Shown here one piece after another: positions 8,795 to 16,853 of a DNA stretch of 60,056 nt. The stretch covers positions 1-60,056 of the forward strand of contig JAFLTX010000005.1 in the NCBI GenBank assembly GCA_022509145.1. Direction: 5' to 3'. The notes beneath the pieces were generated by a model. It was given only the letters and a program-made list of their open reading frames with translations, had not been told where the DNA came from and did not search any database. The DNA comes from Muribaculaceae bacterium. Its GTDB lineage: Bacteria > Bacteroidota > Bacteroidia > Bacteroidales > Muribaculaceae. Within the stretch, counting starts at the first letter, position 1. The number at the start of each line of letters is the position of its first letter. Position numbers and translations under genes: made by a program.

Positions 8795-9427
8795 TTAAAA
8801 ACTGATTTTTTTTGCGGGATTTCCGAACACTGTGGTATCCGCTTTGACATTTGAAATAACAACACTCCCGATACCTACCACAGCATTATCCCCGATTCGT
8901 TTTGAGGGTGCAACAAGAACACCGCATCCCATATAGACGGATTCTCCCACATGCACATGTCCATTCAGAGCACACCGCCCGCTGAGAGTAGACCAGTCTC
9001 CAACGCATGCATCGTGAGCAACACTTGACCCCAAAATACTGGAAAACCGTCCTACCTTGGCATTTGCACTTACCACGCTGTTTGGCGTAAGAACTGCACC
9101 CTCGCCAATCTCTGCAAAATTATGGATTGTTGCAGATGGATGAATGAAAGTAATAAAGTACGCCCCTCTGGCAACAAGCTTTTCAACCACATATTTCTTT
9201 ACTTTTGGGAAAGCAAGCGCGCAAATGAAATTTTCGTCTTCTTTTGGCTGCCAATCGTTGATGGTACCAAGAATCGGATAATTGCAGGGATAACCCTCTA
9301 AAGCCTGAAGATTGTCATCAATGAAACCTAAGATTTCCCATTGTGGAGAAACATTGTTGGCATCTGCTATATATTGAATCAGCTCGCGGCCAAATCCGCT
9401 CGCACCAACAATTATTAACTTCTTCAT
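8795..9427 (-). CDS. PglD/NeuD-family sugar O/N-acyltransferase
   Basis: 210 residues in two parts: an N-terminal Rossmann-like domain (GASGFGRE at 8-15) and a C-terminal left-handed beta-helix of hexapeptide repeats. The presumed catalytic base is His138 (SSVAHDA), and the C-terminus ends in the acyl-CoA binding GNPAKKI. Relatives acetylate UDP-4-amino sugars (PglD) or sialic acid (NeuD). No 4,6-dehydratase or sugar aminotransferase is present in the window, so the acceptor amine is unexplained. It is the first gene of the AT-rich cassette, and an exact promoter match lies just upstream (9471-9502), giving a leader of about 40 bases. Confidence 0.88.
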   Translation of the reverse strand: MKKLIIVGASGFGRELIQYIADANNVSPQWEILGFIDDNLQALEGYPCNYPILGTINDWQPKEDENFICALAFPKVKKYVVEKLVARGAYFITFIHPSATIHNFAEIGEGAVLTPNSVVSANAKVGRFSSILGSSVAHDACVGDWSTLSGRCALNGHVHVGESVYMGCGVLVAPSKRIGDNAVVGIGSVVISNVKADTTVFGNPAKKISF

Positions 9428-9470
9428 TATGGTTTGGTTTTCTGTTTGTTTTGGGGGCTTTCTTCAGGGG

Positions 9471-9502
9471 CAAAATTACTAAAAATTATGCTATAAATCA
9501 AA
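9471..9502 (-). promoter_or_regulatory. Internal promoter of the ACP/KAS III cassette
   Basis: On the minus strand: -33 box TTTG (9499-9502), exactly 20 bases, then -7 box TAATTTTG (9471-9478). The predicted start is near 9467. It lies in the only sizeable gap (146 bases) of the capsule operon, exactly at the boundary between GC-richer glycosyltransferase genes and the AT-rich cassette. This is a Bacteroidota consensus match read directly from the sequence; activity is inferred. Confidence 0.75.
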
Positions 9503-9573
9503 TTTAGGACCCCTTCGCCATATATTTAAAATTAGTCTTGGGAGCAGTTATCTTACTGATGACGGTTTGACAT

Positions 9574-10704
9574 CTAAAGGGAGCGATACATCTCGAGGGT
9601 GGCTGCCCAGACGTCGGGTCGGCTGAAGCGCTCAATTACCGACGGTCGCGCTGCTTTCGCCATCGCCTTGCGCTCAGACTCATCCGTGAGCAGCTCCTCC
9701 ATGGCGGCATAAAGCGCGTCTTCATCGCCCTTAGGTACAACGATACCGTTCAGTCCAGTGGTGACTGCATCGGTGGCGCCATTCACATCGCTCACGACTA
9801 CCGGCACTCCCATCGACAGTGCTTCGAGCACCACGTTAGGGAACCCTTCGCGGTATGAAGGCAATACGAAGACGTCGCTGCTCTTCAGGTAAGGGCGCAC
9901 ATCCGAGGTGTAGCCTGCCTCCAAAATGTTTTCATTCCTTTTTATCTCCTCTACGATTTCGGCAGGGAGGGGGTCCAGATCCTGCTCAAAATTGCCGAGG
10001 AGCACGAGCCTCGTCTCTGGATGGCGCTCGTTGAGCCGCTTGAAAGCCCCCACGAGCTCCGCCACGCCTTTATCCTTCACCAATCTTCCCATAAAGAGAT
10101 AGGTAAACTTCCCGTCGGCTTTTTCCCGGAGGGGAGCTGCCGCCGCGATCACGTCAGGGGCTTCCGGATTGAAATGAGCTGTGTCCACCCCGTTGCCGCT
10201 CCCGTTGAGAATCACTTTGAGGGGTTTCTTGGTGATACGCTCCCTACGCAACACTTCAGCCACACCGTTGCTCTGCGGCACGACTTTGGTGGCGCAAAGG
10301 CAGGTGATTTTCTCCATCAGAATCAGTATCTTGCGCAGACGTCCGGTGGTGGTTTCAAAGCGCAGGCCGTTGGCGTTGTAGACGCGATGCGGCACCCGAG
10401 CCAACTTTGCGGCCATCATTGCCAGCAACGCGCCTTTCGGGGTGTTGGCGTGCACGATATCGGGCTTTTCTCGCCTGAAAAGGGTGTAGAGTTTCCTCAG
10501 CGATTTGAGGTCCGCTCCGATGCTGATTTCGCGCTTCATCGGGATGTGAAGGTGTTTCACCCCCTCGCGTTCAGCTATCTCCGCGAGCCGCCCTGTATCG
10601 TTGGCCACGAGAGTGATGTCGAAATGGTCTGAAAGATAGCGGATTTGCCCCTTGAGCAATCCCAGCGTGATGTCGTGGGCCGTAATCCTGAACAGCTTTT
10701 TCAT
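9574..10704 (-). CDS. Glycosyltransferase family 4
   Basis: GT-B retaining glycosyltransferase of 376 residues, cytoplasmic and peripheral to the membrane. The acceptor-side N-terminal domain contains HANTPKGAL (85-93). The C-terminal donor domain carries FMGRLVKDKG and the EX7E signature (Glu287 to Glu294 in EGFPNVVLE). Members such as PglA and TuaC add a HexNAc or hexose from a UDP-sugar to a lipid-linked oligosaccharide. The pathway genes in this operon make UDP-GalNAc or UDP-GalNAcA, so one of these is a plausible donor. Its base composition is clearly GC-richer than the genes on either side. It lies 24 bases after the GT2 gene. Confidence 0.93.
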   Translation of the reverse strand: MKKLFRITAHDITLGLLKGQIRYLSDHFDITLVANDTGRLAEIAEREGVKHLHIPMKREISIGADLKSLRKLYTLFRREKPDIVHANTPKGALLAMMAAKLARVPHRVYNANGLRFETTTGRLRKILILMEKITCLCATKVVPQSNGVAEVLRRERITKKPLKVILNGSGNGVDTAHFNPEAPDVIAAAAPLREKADGKFTYLFMGRLVKDKGVAELVGAFKRLNERHPETRLVLLGNFEQDLDPLPAEIVEEIKRNENILEAGYTSDVRPYLKSSDVFVLPSYREGFPNVVLEALSMGVPVVVSDVNGATDAVTTGLNGIVVPKGDEDALYAAMEELLTDESERKAMAKAARPSVIERFSRPDVWAATLEMYRSL

Positions 10705-10728
10705 CCGGCAAAACTTTTGATGGAATGA

Positions 10729-11682
10729 TTATTTCTTAATAGCGTGTATAAGCTTGTAAGTGAATTTGATTCCGAAAATCTTGGCAAAGAGAGCGATAAA
10801 CCATTTCAGAGAGACCGGCACTTTCCTGAAAGTCTTCCACGGAAGGTATCTCTTCATGTAATCCGAGAACAGCTTCCCGTCATATTCCTTGCTTCTTAAG
10901 ATGATGGAAACTTTCCCAATGCGAGAGTGCCACACCAGGCTCTCCAATTCCCCATAATTAATATTGGCAATCATCCAATCCAAAATAAATATTTGATTAT
11001 GGATGGTTGCAAGATTATAATAATGACTTAAGCTGTTGGCTTCCGGGTCGTAACAATAATGATAAAGACAATCGTTAATAAATTCAACCTTTAACGGGCC
11101 AGACGACAGCACCTTACAGGTAAACAGAGCATCTTCGCCACTGTTGATTCCCGGTTCAAAATAGAGGCCATTTTCTTTTATGACTGACATTCGTACTAAT
11201 TTACCCCAAGACGAATTGTTATTATTTAATAATAGCTTGAGTAAAATTCTCGAACTTTCAGTCTCTGAAGTCTGAAAATTTGATTCTGAACTTTCACCGG
11301 TAGCATCATTATCTTTAAAGAAATTGAAAATCACTACATCAGCATTCTTCTCCTTAGCTGTCTTGTAGGCTTTCTCATAAGCAGTTGGCTCAACCCAATC
11401 ATCTGCATCGCAATGTATAATGTATTCACCCCTTGCGTTATTCAGTGCGGTTTGGCGTGCTTTTCCCAATCCTCCGTTTGGAGTAGAAATGGTCTTGAAC
11501 CGTGGATCGGCTTTGCTGTACTCTTCACAAATAGCGCGGCTTCCGTCGGTGCTTCCGTCGTCTACAAGGATAAATTCGATATCTTGCAGGCTCTGATTCT
11601 TTAAAGAGTCGAGGCAACGCCTGAGCACTTTCTCTTTATTGTAGATCGCAACGCCAACTGAAACGGAGGGTGATGAGTCCAT
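10729..11682 (-). CDS. Glycosyltransferase family 2
   Basis: Inverting GT-A glycosyltransferase of 317 residues. It shows the nucleotide-binding start SVGVAIYNKE, the DDGSTD motif at 41-46 and the metal-binding DADD at 92-95, followed by a basic, aromatic C-terminal segment that probably contacts the membrane. It would add one sugar of the repeat unit on undecaprenyl diphosphate at the inner face of the membrane. Donor and linkage cannot be read from sequence. It lies 12 bases from the polymerase gene and is moderately AT-rich. Confidence 0.93.
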   Translation of the reverse strand: MDSSPSVSVGVAIYNKEKVLRRCLDSLKNQSLQDIEFILVDDGSTDGSRAICEEYSKADPRFKTISTPNGGLGKARQTALNNARGEYIIHCDADDWVEPTAYEKAYKTAKEKNADVVIFNFFKDNDATGESSESNFQTSETESSRILLKLLLNNNNSSWGKLVRMSVIKENGLYFEPGINSGEDALFTCKVLSSGPLKVEFINDCLYHYCYDPEANSLSHYYNLATIHNQIFILDWMIANINYGELESLVWHSRIGKVSIILRSKEYDGKLFSDYMKRYLPWKTFRKVPVSLKWFIALFAKIFGIKFTYKLIHAIKK

Positions 11683-11694
11683 ATATTGTTTATT

Positions 11695-12912
11695 TTAGAT
11701 TACAAACCACGTTATTCTGAAATTCAATCCTTCGTAAATAAGGAGCGGAAGCGGTGCGTACCATAGATCGGGAGTCACCATGCGAGGAGCGTTGAAGAAC
11801 AGATAAGCAATGGAATAAAAATTAAAGAATGCGAAGGAATAAATCCACTGCTTCGCATTCAGTTGCAGTCTATTGATTAGCAACGGGAAGAGGACAAACA
11901 GCGAGCACCATGCTAAATTTACGAATCTCATAGCAGTGTCGGTCAATGCCATGCTGAAAAGAGCCGTAATGCTCAATATGATGGTGAATAGGAAGAGATT
12001 GCGGGTAAAAGCCGACAACGTCTTAAAATTGGTTTTATAAATCAAAATCAGCAGTGAGAGCGTCAAGCCTATTTTGCTTATAATATTGAAAATTGTGGTG
12101 AAAAGGATATTGGCTGCCCTGTACGCTGTTTGCTCATGTTGGATGGCTGATGTCTCGGGAGAAGTATACGCGTTGATTTTAACTTCAAGAGCTTCGTTGT
12201 CGATATCCAACATATCGATATATCCCTGCGCAAATTGTCCCAGGTTGATAAAAGAGACTACGAATGCGATTATAAGTAACGGAATGGACAAGTTTTTAAT
12301 CTTGAATATTTTCCCAAGAAAGACGTACACTACAAAAGCCCCGGAAGCAACGATCAACGAGAAGTGAATAAAACAAGGTATCAACGCACCGATGGCCCAC
12401 AACCGTTTCCCTTTTATAAAATTGATTGCAGAGAGTAAGAACAGCAACCCACCGGTATAGAACCTAACTCCGGTCATGTGGACCAGCGAAATGTTGCTGA
12501 TTACTATCAGCACATAAAGATAGAAGCCAAAAGATCTTGTCGTCGGCCAGAATTTATAGACGTTTACGAATACGGCATAAGAGAGGACTCCATAGATCAG
12601 CCCGATAAAAGCGCAGAGTATCTTTGGATTGGAAGTGAAAGGGGAGAGATAGTAGAATAGGAGGGAAGAATATAGGTCCGGTCTATCTCCTTCATTATAT
12701 AGGTCGAAAGCATTCGAAGCATTGTATGCCGTTTGGAATTTATAACCGATTCTGGCGATATCGGCACTTATCAGCTCGAAGTGGTTGCAATAGCCGAACA
12801 GGGCATAAAAAGCAATGAAGATAAACGCCAGCGCAGGCTTGCGGATGTCGCTCAGGCTGTAGACAAACGCAAAGAACGGGAAAAATATGAAGAACAGTAT
12901 CGGGAGTATCAT
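11695..12912 (-). CDS. EpsG/Wzy-like polysaccharide polymerase
   Basis: Integral membrane protein of 405 residues with roughly ten or more hydrophobic segments, an arginine-containing loop TGVRFYTGG and long periplasmic loops, as in EpsG-family polymerases. It would join lipid-linked repeat units in the periplasm. The open frame extends upstream to 13080, but I choose the ATG at 12912: it forms an ATGA overlap with the flippase stop, and the extra 56 residues are basic, cysteine-rich and lie inside the flippase gene. Assignment rests on topology and context, because polymerases diverge strongly in sequence. Confidence 0.82.
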   Translation of the reverse strand: MILPILFFIFFPFFAFVYSLSDIRKPALAFIFIAFYALFGYCNHFELISADIARIGYKFQTAYNASNAFDLYNEGDRPDLYSSLLFYYLSPFTSNPKILCAFIGLIYGVLSYAVFVNVYKFWPTTRSFGFYLYVLIVISNISLVHMTGVRFYTGGLLFLLSAINFIKGKRLWAIGALIPCFIHFSLIVASGAFVVYVFLGKIFKIKNLSIPLLIIAFVVSFINLGQFAQGYIDMLDIDNEALEVKINAYTSPETSAIQHEQTAYRAANILFTTIFNIISKIGLTLSLLILIYKTNFKTLSAFTRNLFLFTIILSITALFSMALTDTAMRFVNLAWCSLFVLFPLLINRLQLNAKQWIYSFAFFNFYSIAYLFFNAPRMVTPDLWYAPLPLLIYEGLNFRITWFVI

Positions 12913-14435
12913 ACGAAGCGGTGGATTACGGCTCTGAACGGAGCGCTCGTCAGCCAAAGGAGGAGCCCATAGATTATTGTGAAAATAGCAACTCCCGGCA
13001 ATACATTGATAATCAAAGCGCCGAGATTGACGGCGGCAGAGGTGGGGAAGAAGGGAGCTATGTAGCCGGTGGCAATCCATGCTGCTGCCATCGTGACGCT
13101 CAGATTGAGCATCTTCGCCCAGAAGTTTCCGAACCCCGTTTTGAGCTTATATTTGAAGAGGTAGAAAGGTTTCCACCCGAATGCGATAATCACGATGCTG
13201 ATCAAGACTCCGGCAATGACTCCGTTGAGACCCCAGAGGATACCCAGCCAGACGGAGAGCCCGATATTGATCACGACCTCGGCAATCGACGCCCATACGT
13301 CGCCGAAATATCCATAGGCAGAGAGAAAATCGTAGACCACGTAGCGGTTTACGTAAAAGAAGAATTGCGCCACGAGCAGCCCGAGCGTAAGGGGCTCGAG
13401 AAGATATTCAGCCCCGAGCCACCAGGAGATGAACAGTTGGCCTCCGTGCCACATCCCAAAGCAAAGCACTCCGATAACATAAAACCGTATGGCGAAAAGC
13501 TGGTCGAACACCTTGAGGATATGTCCTTTCTCGCTGGTATGAACCAGGTTCCCAATCCCTGCCAACATCCCGTTGAACATTGCAGAGAGCAGGCTGATGA
13601 TACCATTTATCAGGATCATATAGTTGCCGTAAAGCGTAACCAGTGTGAGGGTGGAGAGTCCGTAGATGATGATGGGACTTGTCTGGAACAGTACGAAGCC
13701 CGAAATCTTCTGCACAAACAGCTGCTTTATTTTTTTGATTATTTCGGGATACTTCTTCCTCAACGTTTTGAACCCTTCCTGGCATTTCTCCAATGCCGGG
13801 AAGGTCTTCTTTACCGTGAGATGCAGGCTGAACGAGGCTATGCAGGCGAATCCGACTTCCAGTCCAAGCCACCAGAAGTATGGGTAGGGGAACAGTTCCA
13901 TAGCCAGAATCTGAGCCACCACCTTGCAGGCCACCACCAACTTATAAGAGAAGATGATCTTATAATTCTGCTGGTTGGCGCTGAGCAGGAACTGCTTGTA
14001 GTTGAAGAAATATCCGATAAGCGAGGAGAAGAGGAGCACACTGAAGGAAGCGTAGGCATACCAAAGCGGGAGCTCCATCTTCTTGAATATGAAGGGGAAA
14101 AATCCCATCAAAACAGCAGCTGCAAGGATAATCAGACCTCCGATGCGCCGATAGAGATGACCGTTGAGAGTGACTATTCTATTTATCTCGTCGTAATTGT
14201 TTTCGTGCAGCGGTTTGTAAAGAGATGTGGCGATGGCTGTCCAGACACCCATCTCGGCAAGATTGAGGAATTGGAGCAGGTTGACGGCCGTGGTATTGAG
14301 ACCCAAAATCTCCGTGCCGAGATATTTCAGGAAGATAACACGCGAATAAAATTCCAGAACAAGGTTGATGAAATACATCCCCATTGCCGCGGAGCTGTTC
14401 CATACGCTTTTCCTTGTTCTCGAAATGGCCGTCAT
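12909..14435 (-). CDS. Wzx-type oligosaccharide flippase (MOP superfamily)
   Basis: 508 residues with about 12-14 transmembrane segments spread evenly over the length. The N-terminus (SSAAMGMYFINLVLEFYSR) is typical of polysaccharide exporter members of the MOP superfamily in Bacteroidota. It would flip undecaprenyl-diphosphate-linked repeat units to the periplasm for the polymerase encoded next to it. The stop codon overlaps the polymerase start (ATGA at 12909-12912), so the two are translationally coupled. Upstream lies the RimK-like ATP-grasp gene with a 46-base gap. Confidence 0.92.
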   Translation of the reverse strand: MTAISRTRKSVWNSSAAMGMYFINLVLEFYSRVIFLKYLGTEILGLNTTAVNLLQFLNLAEMGVWTAIATSLYKPLHENNYDEINRIVTLNGHLYRRIGGLIILAAAVLMGFFPFIFKKMELPLWYAYASFSVLLFSSLIGYFFNYKQFLLSANQQNYKIIFSYKLVVACKVVAQILAMELFPYPYFWWLGLEVGFACIASFSLHLTVKKTFPALEKCQEGFKTLRKKYPEIIKKIKQLFVQKISGFVLFQTSPIIIYGLSTLTLVTLYGNYMILINGIISLLSAMFNGMLAGIGNLVHTSEKGHILKVFDQLFAIRFYVIGVLCFGMWHGGQLFISWWLGAEYLLEPLTLGLLVAQFFFYVNRYVVYDFLSAYGYFGDVWASIAEVVINIGLSVWLGILWGLNGVIAGVLISIVIIAFGWKPFYLFKYKLKTGFGNFWAKMLNLSVTMAAAWIATGYIAPFFPTSAAVNLGALIINVLPGVAIFTIIYGLLLWLTSAPFRAVIHRFV

Positions 14436-14481
14436 TTCTATCCTGATACTTTGCTAATTATCAATGATTAATTGATAAAGG

Positions 14482-15534
14482 TTAGCTTTGTTTCCCGGTA
14501 GCAAGAATGTTTTTCAAAATTTCTTGCGGAGCGTTCATCGGTGTGTCGTGCCAATTCCCTTCGCGATCGAAGTAGCCGCCAGCGCCTAAAATGGCTTCAT
14601 GTGAGAACCCATAAGACATCTCCACAATCTTCCCAAGTCCGGTGCGATTGTCAACAACATAATCGAATCCGTTACATTGGAGCTTCAAATCATCCGCCGT
14701 CTTGAAGGCGGAGTCAATTATCTGCTTGGTAATCTTGCTATGATCGTATTGGAACGTGCCACCTCCGGATGCACGGAAGTCATGGCTTCTAATGGGCCGC
14801 ATAAAATAGGAGAGCTTGTCGCCAACCACGGCGATTTTGAGGTCAAAACCATCGTTGGGGATAAACTCCTGGAGATACACATATCCCTTCTCTTTGGGGA
14901 ACTTTTTAGCCCCGCGGAGCGTGCGGAAGAATTCGGGCGCACGCTTCGCCTTTGCCACAAATGTAGCCCAGTCTTTCGAGGCGCGTATGTTTGACGAGGT
15001 CTTATACATCAAACTCGGCGCGGCGTTTAACCCGTTTCCGAACATCTTTGAGGCATAACCCATGAGTTGGGATTTGCTTTTGATCATCTTGACGTTGTGG
15101 CTCCCTGAGCCGCTGCGGAGCTTGGCCACAATGGGGAACTCTATGTCGCCTCTTTCGATTGCCTCCTCTATCGTTTTTTTGTAGAAAAACAAGAACGATT
15201 TAGGTATCGGTGCTCCGATTGCCTCCAGAGCCAGCATCTCGGCCACCTTGTCGTCGAAATGCCAGGCGTCGTCGAAATTGGGGAACGTCTTCAACCCGAG
15301 AATCGATGCCGTATAGAATATATGCCGGGCCATCAGCATGTCGCGGAAGTTGTATTGCCCGAAATGATAAAGCAAAACGTCAAACTCTTTCAACGTCTCC
15401 ACGATATCTTCCACCTCATAAAGATTGATAATCTGATAATCGATATTATTTTCGATACAATACTCCTCCCACGGTCTCACCCAGGAAGTGGAATGCATTT
15501 TTTGCGATTTGTCGCCTTGAATCAATACTCTCAT
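14482..15534 (-). CDS. RimK-like ATP-grasp ligase
   Basis: 350-residue ATP-grasp protein. The N-terminal third is a pre-ATP-grasp domain. The core contains FPIVAKLRSGSGSHNV (ATP-binding Lys and glycine-rich loop), the YLQEFIP hinge strand and the FDLKIAVVGD segment. RimK relatives join an amino acid to a carboxylate. It lies between the flippase and the UDP-sugar dehydrogenase genes, so amidation of a uronic acid carboxyl by an amino acid or amine is an attractive inference, but lipid or protein substrates are possible. It differs in sequence from the second ATP-grasp gene at 4148-5125, so this is not a recent duplication. Confidence 0.82.
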   Translation of the reverse strand: MRVLIQGDKSQKMHSTSWVRPWEEYCIENNIDYQIINLYEVEDIVETLKEFDVLLYHFGQYNFRDMLMARHIFYTASILGLKTFPNFDDAWHFDDKVAEMLALEAIGAPIPKSFLFFYKKTIEEAIERGDIEFPIVAKLRSGSGSHNVKMIKSKSQLMGYASKMFGNGLNAAPSLMYKTSSNIRASKDWATFVAKAKRAPEFFRTLRGAKKFPKEKGYVYLQEFIPNDGFDLKIAVVGDKLSYFMRPIRSHDFRASGGGTFQYDHSKITKQIIDSAFKTADDLKLQCNGFDYVVDNRTGLGKIVEMSYGFSHEAILGAGGYFDREGNWHDTPMNAPQEILKNILATGKQS

Positions 15535-15544
15535 ATAGTTTTTA

Positions 15545-16816
15545 TTAGAGGTTTTGGGTTGTGTCGGGGAGGAAGTGGGAGGTTTTTACGTCGAAGATTA
15601 CGTGGTCGGGATTGAGGAGCGGGGTGATGTCAAGGCCGGAGAAGGCTTCGTGGGCCACGGCCAGAATCACGGCTTCGAAGTCGGCCTTCGCCGGCAGCTC
15701 GGTGAGGATCTCGATCCCATACTCTTTCCTGACGTCGTCCTTGTCGGCATAGGGGTCGTAGACGGTGACGTTCATGTTATACTCCTTTAGCGCCTTCACG
15801 ATATCGATGACCTTGGTGTTGCGCACGTCGGGGCAATTCTCCTTGAACGTGAACCCGAGCACCAGCACGTCGCTGCCAAGCACCTTGATTCCCTTCTTGA
15901 GCATGAGCTTTATGACGCGGTCGGCCACATAGGGGCCCATGCTGTCGTTCATCCGGCGTCCGGCCAGGATGATTTCGGGATTATAGCCGTATCTTTGGGC
16001 GCACTGTGCCAGGTAATACGGGTCGACGCCGATGCAATGGCCGCCCACAAGCCCCGGCTTGAAGGGGAGGAAATTCCACTTGGTGGAGGCCGCCTCCAGC
16101 ACGTCGGCCGTCTCTATCCCCATGAGATGGAATATCTTGGCCAATTCGTTGACGAACGCTATGTTGATGTCACGCTGCGAATTTTCAATCACTTTGGCAC
16201 CCTCGGCCACCTTGATGGTAGGCGCCAGATGTGTGCCGGCGGTGATCACGGAAGAGTAAACCGAATCAACCAGCCTTCCCACCTCCGGAGTGGAGCCCGA
16301 GGTCACCTTCTTGATCTTGTCTACGGTATGCAGTTTGTCGCCGGGGTTGATGCGCTCGGGAGAGTAGCCGGCATAGAAATCACGGTTGAACTTCAGGCCC
16401 GACACCCTCTCCACCACCGGGATGCAGTCGTCTTCGGTAACGCCTGGATAGACGGTGGATTCATACACCACTATAGCACCCGGGCTAATCACCTTCCCCA
16501 CAGTCTCGGACGCACCGATAAGCGGCCGGAGGTCGGGATTGTTGTTTACATCCACCGGGGTGGGGACGGCCACAACGTAGAAGTTGCAGTCGCGGATGTC
16601 GTCTATATTCGAAGTGCACACCAGGCCATGATTCCTGATTGCGTCCTGCAGAAGCTCGTCGGAGACCTCGAGCGTGGAGTCGTGTCCCTCCATAAGCTCC
16701 TTGACGCGGCTCTCCTTCATGTCGAACCCCACGGTGGGATATTTCGTGGAGAAGAGACGGGCCAGCGGCAAACCGACGTAGCCCAGACCTATGACGCAGA
16801 TTTTGATTTGTTGCAT
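15545..16816 (-). CDS. UDP-N-acetyl-hexosamine 6-dehydrogenase (WbpO/TviB-like)
   Basis: NAD-dependent four-electron dehydrogenase that oxidises C6 of a UDP-HexNAc to a uronic acid. It has 423 residues, with the NAD motif GLGYVG at 10-15, the substrate segment YSPERINPGD, the catalytic Cys261 in GGHCIGVDPYYL and the C-terminal UDP-binding domain with FKENCPDVRN. The pairing with a 4-epimerase gene (16854-17828) matches the tviB-tviC and wbpO-wbpP arrangement, which makes UDP-GalNAcA from UDP-GlcNAc. UDP-ManNAcA is less likely because no 2-epimerase is present nearby. Thirty-seven bases separate it from the epimerase gene. Confidence 0.92.
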   Translation of the reverse strand: MQQIKICVIGLGYVGLPLARLFSTKYPTVGFDMKESRVKELMEGHDSTLEVSDELLQDAIRNHGLVCTSNIDDIRDCNFYVVAVPTPVDVNNNPDLRPLIGASETVGKVISPGAIVVYESTVYPGVTEDDCIPVVERVSGLKFNRDFYAGYSPERINPGDKLHTVDKIKKVTSGSTPEVGRLVDSVYSSVITAGTHLAPTIKVAEGAKVIENSQRDINIAFVNELAKIFHLMGIETADVLEAASTKWNFLPFKPGLVGGHCIGVDPYYLAQCAQRYGYNPEIILAGRRMNDSMGPYVADRVIKLMLKKGIKVLGSDVLVLGFTFKENCPDVRNTKVIDIVKALKEYNMNVTVYDPYADKDDVRKEYGIEILTELPAKADFEAVILAVAHEAFSGLDITPLLNPDHVIFDVKTSHFLPDTTQNL

Positions 16817-16853
16817 AATGGCGTTAATGTGTGAAATTTCTTAAGATTGAGTA

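Noticed and set aside
2236-9427. Fatty-acid synthesis gene cluster
   Set aside because: No FabD, FabF, FabZ or FabI, and the adenylating, GNAT, ATP-grasp and PglD-like genes do not belong to fatty-acid synthesis; the location in a Wzx/Wzy operon argues for glycan decoration.
12921-14471. 516-codon open frame on the plus strand opposite the flippase gene
   Set aside because: Highly charged, low-complexity translation with no domain; it is the antisense shadow of a clear multi-pass membrane protein.
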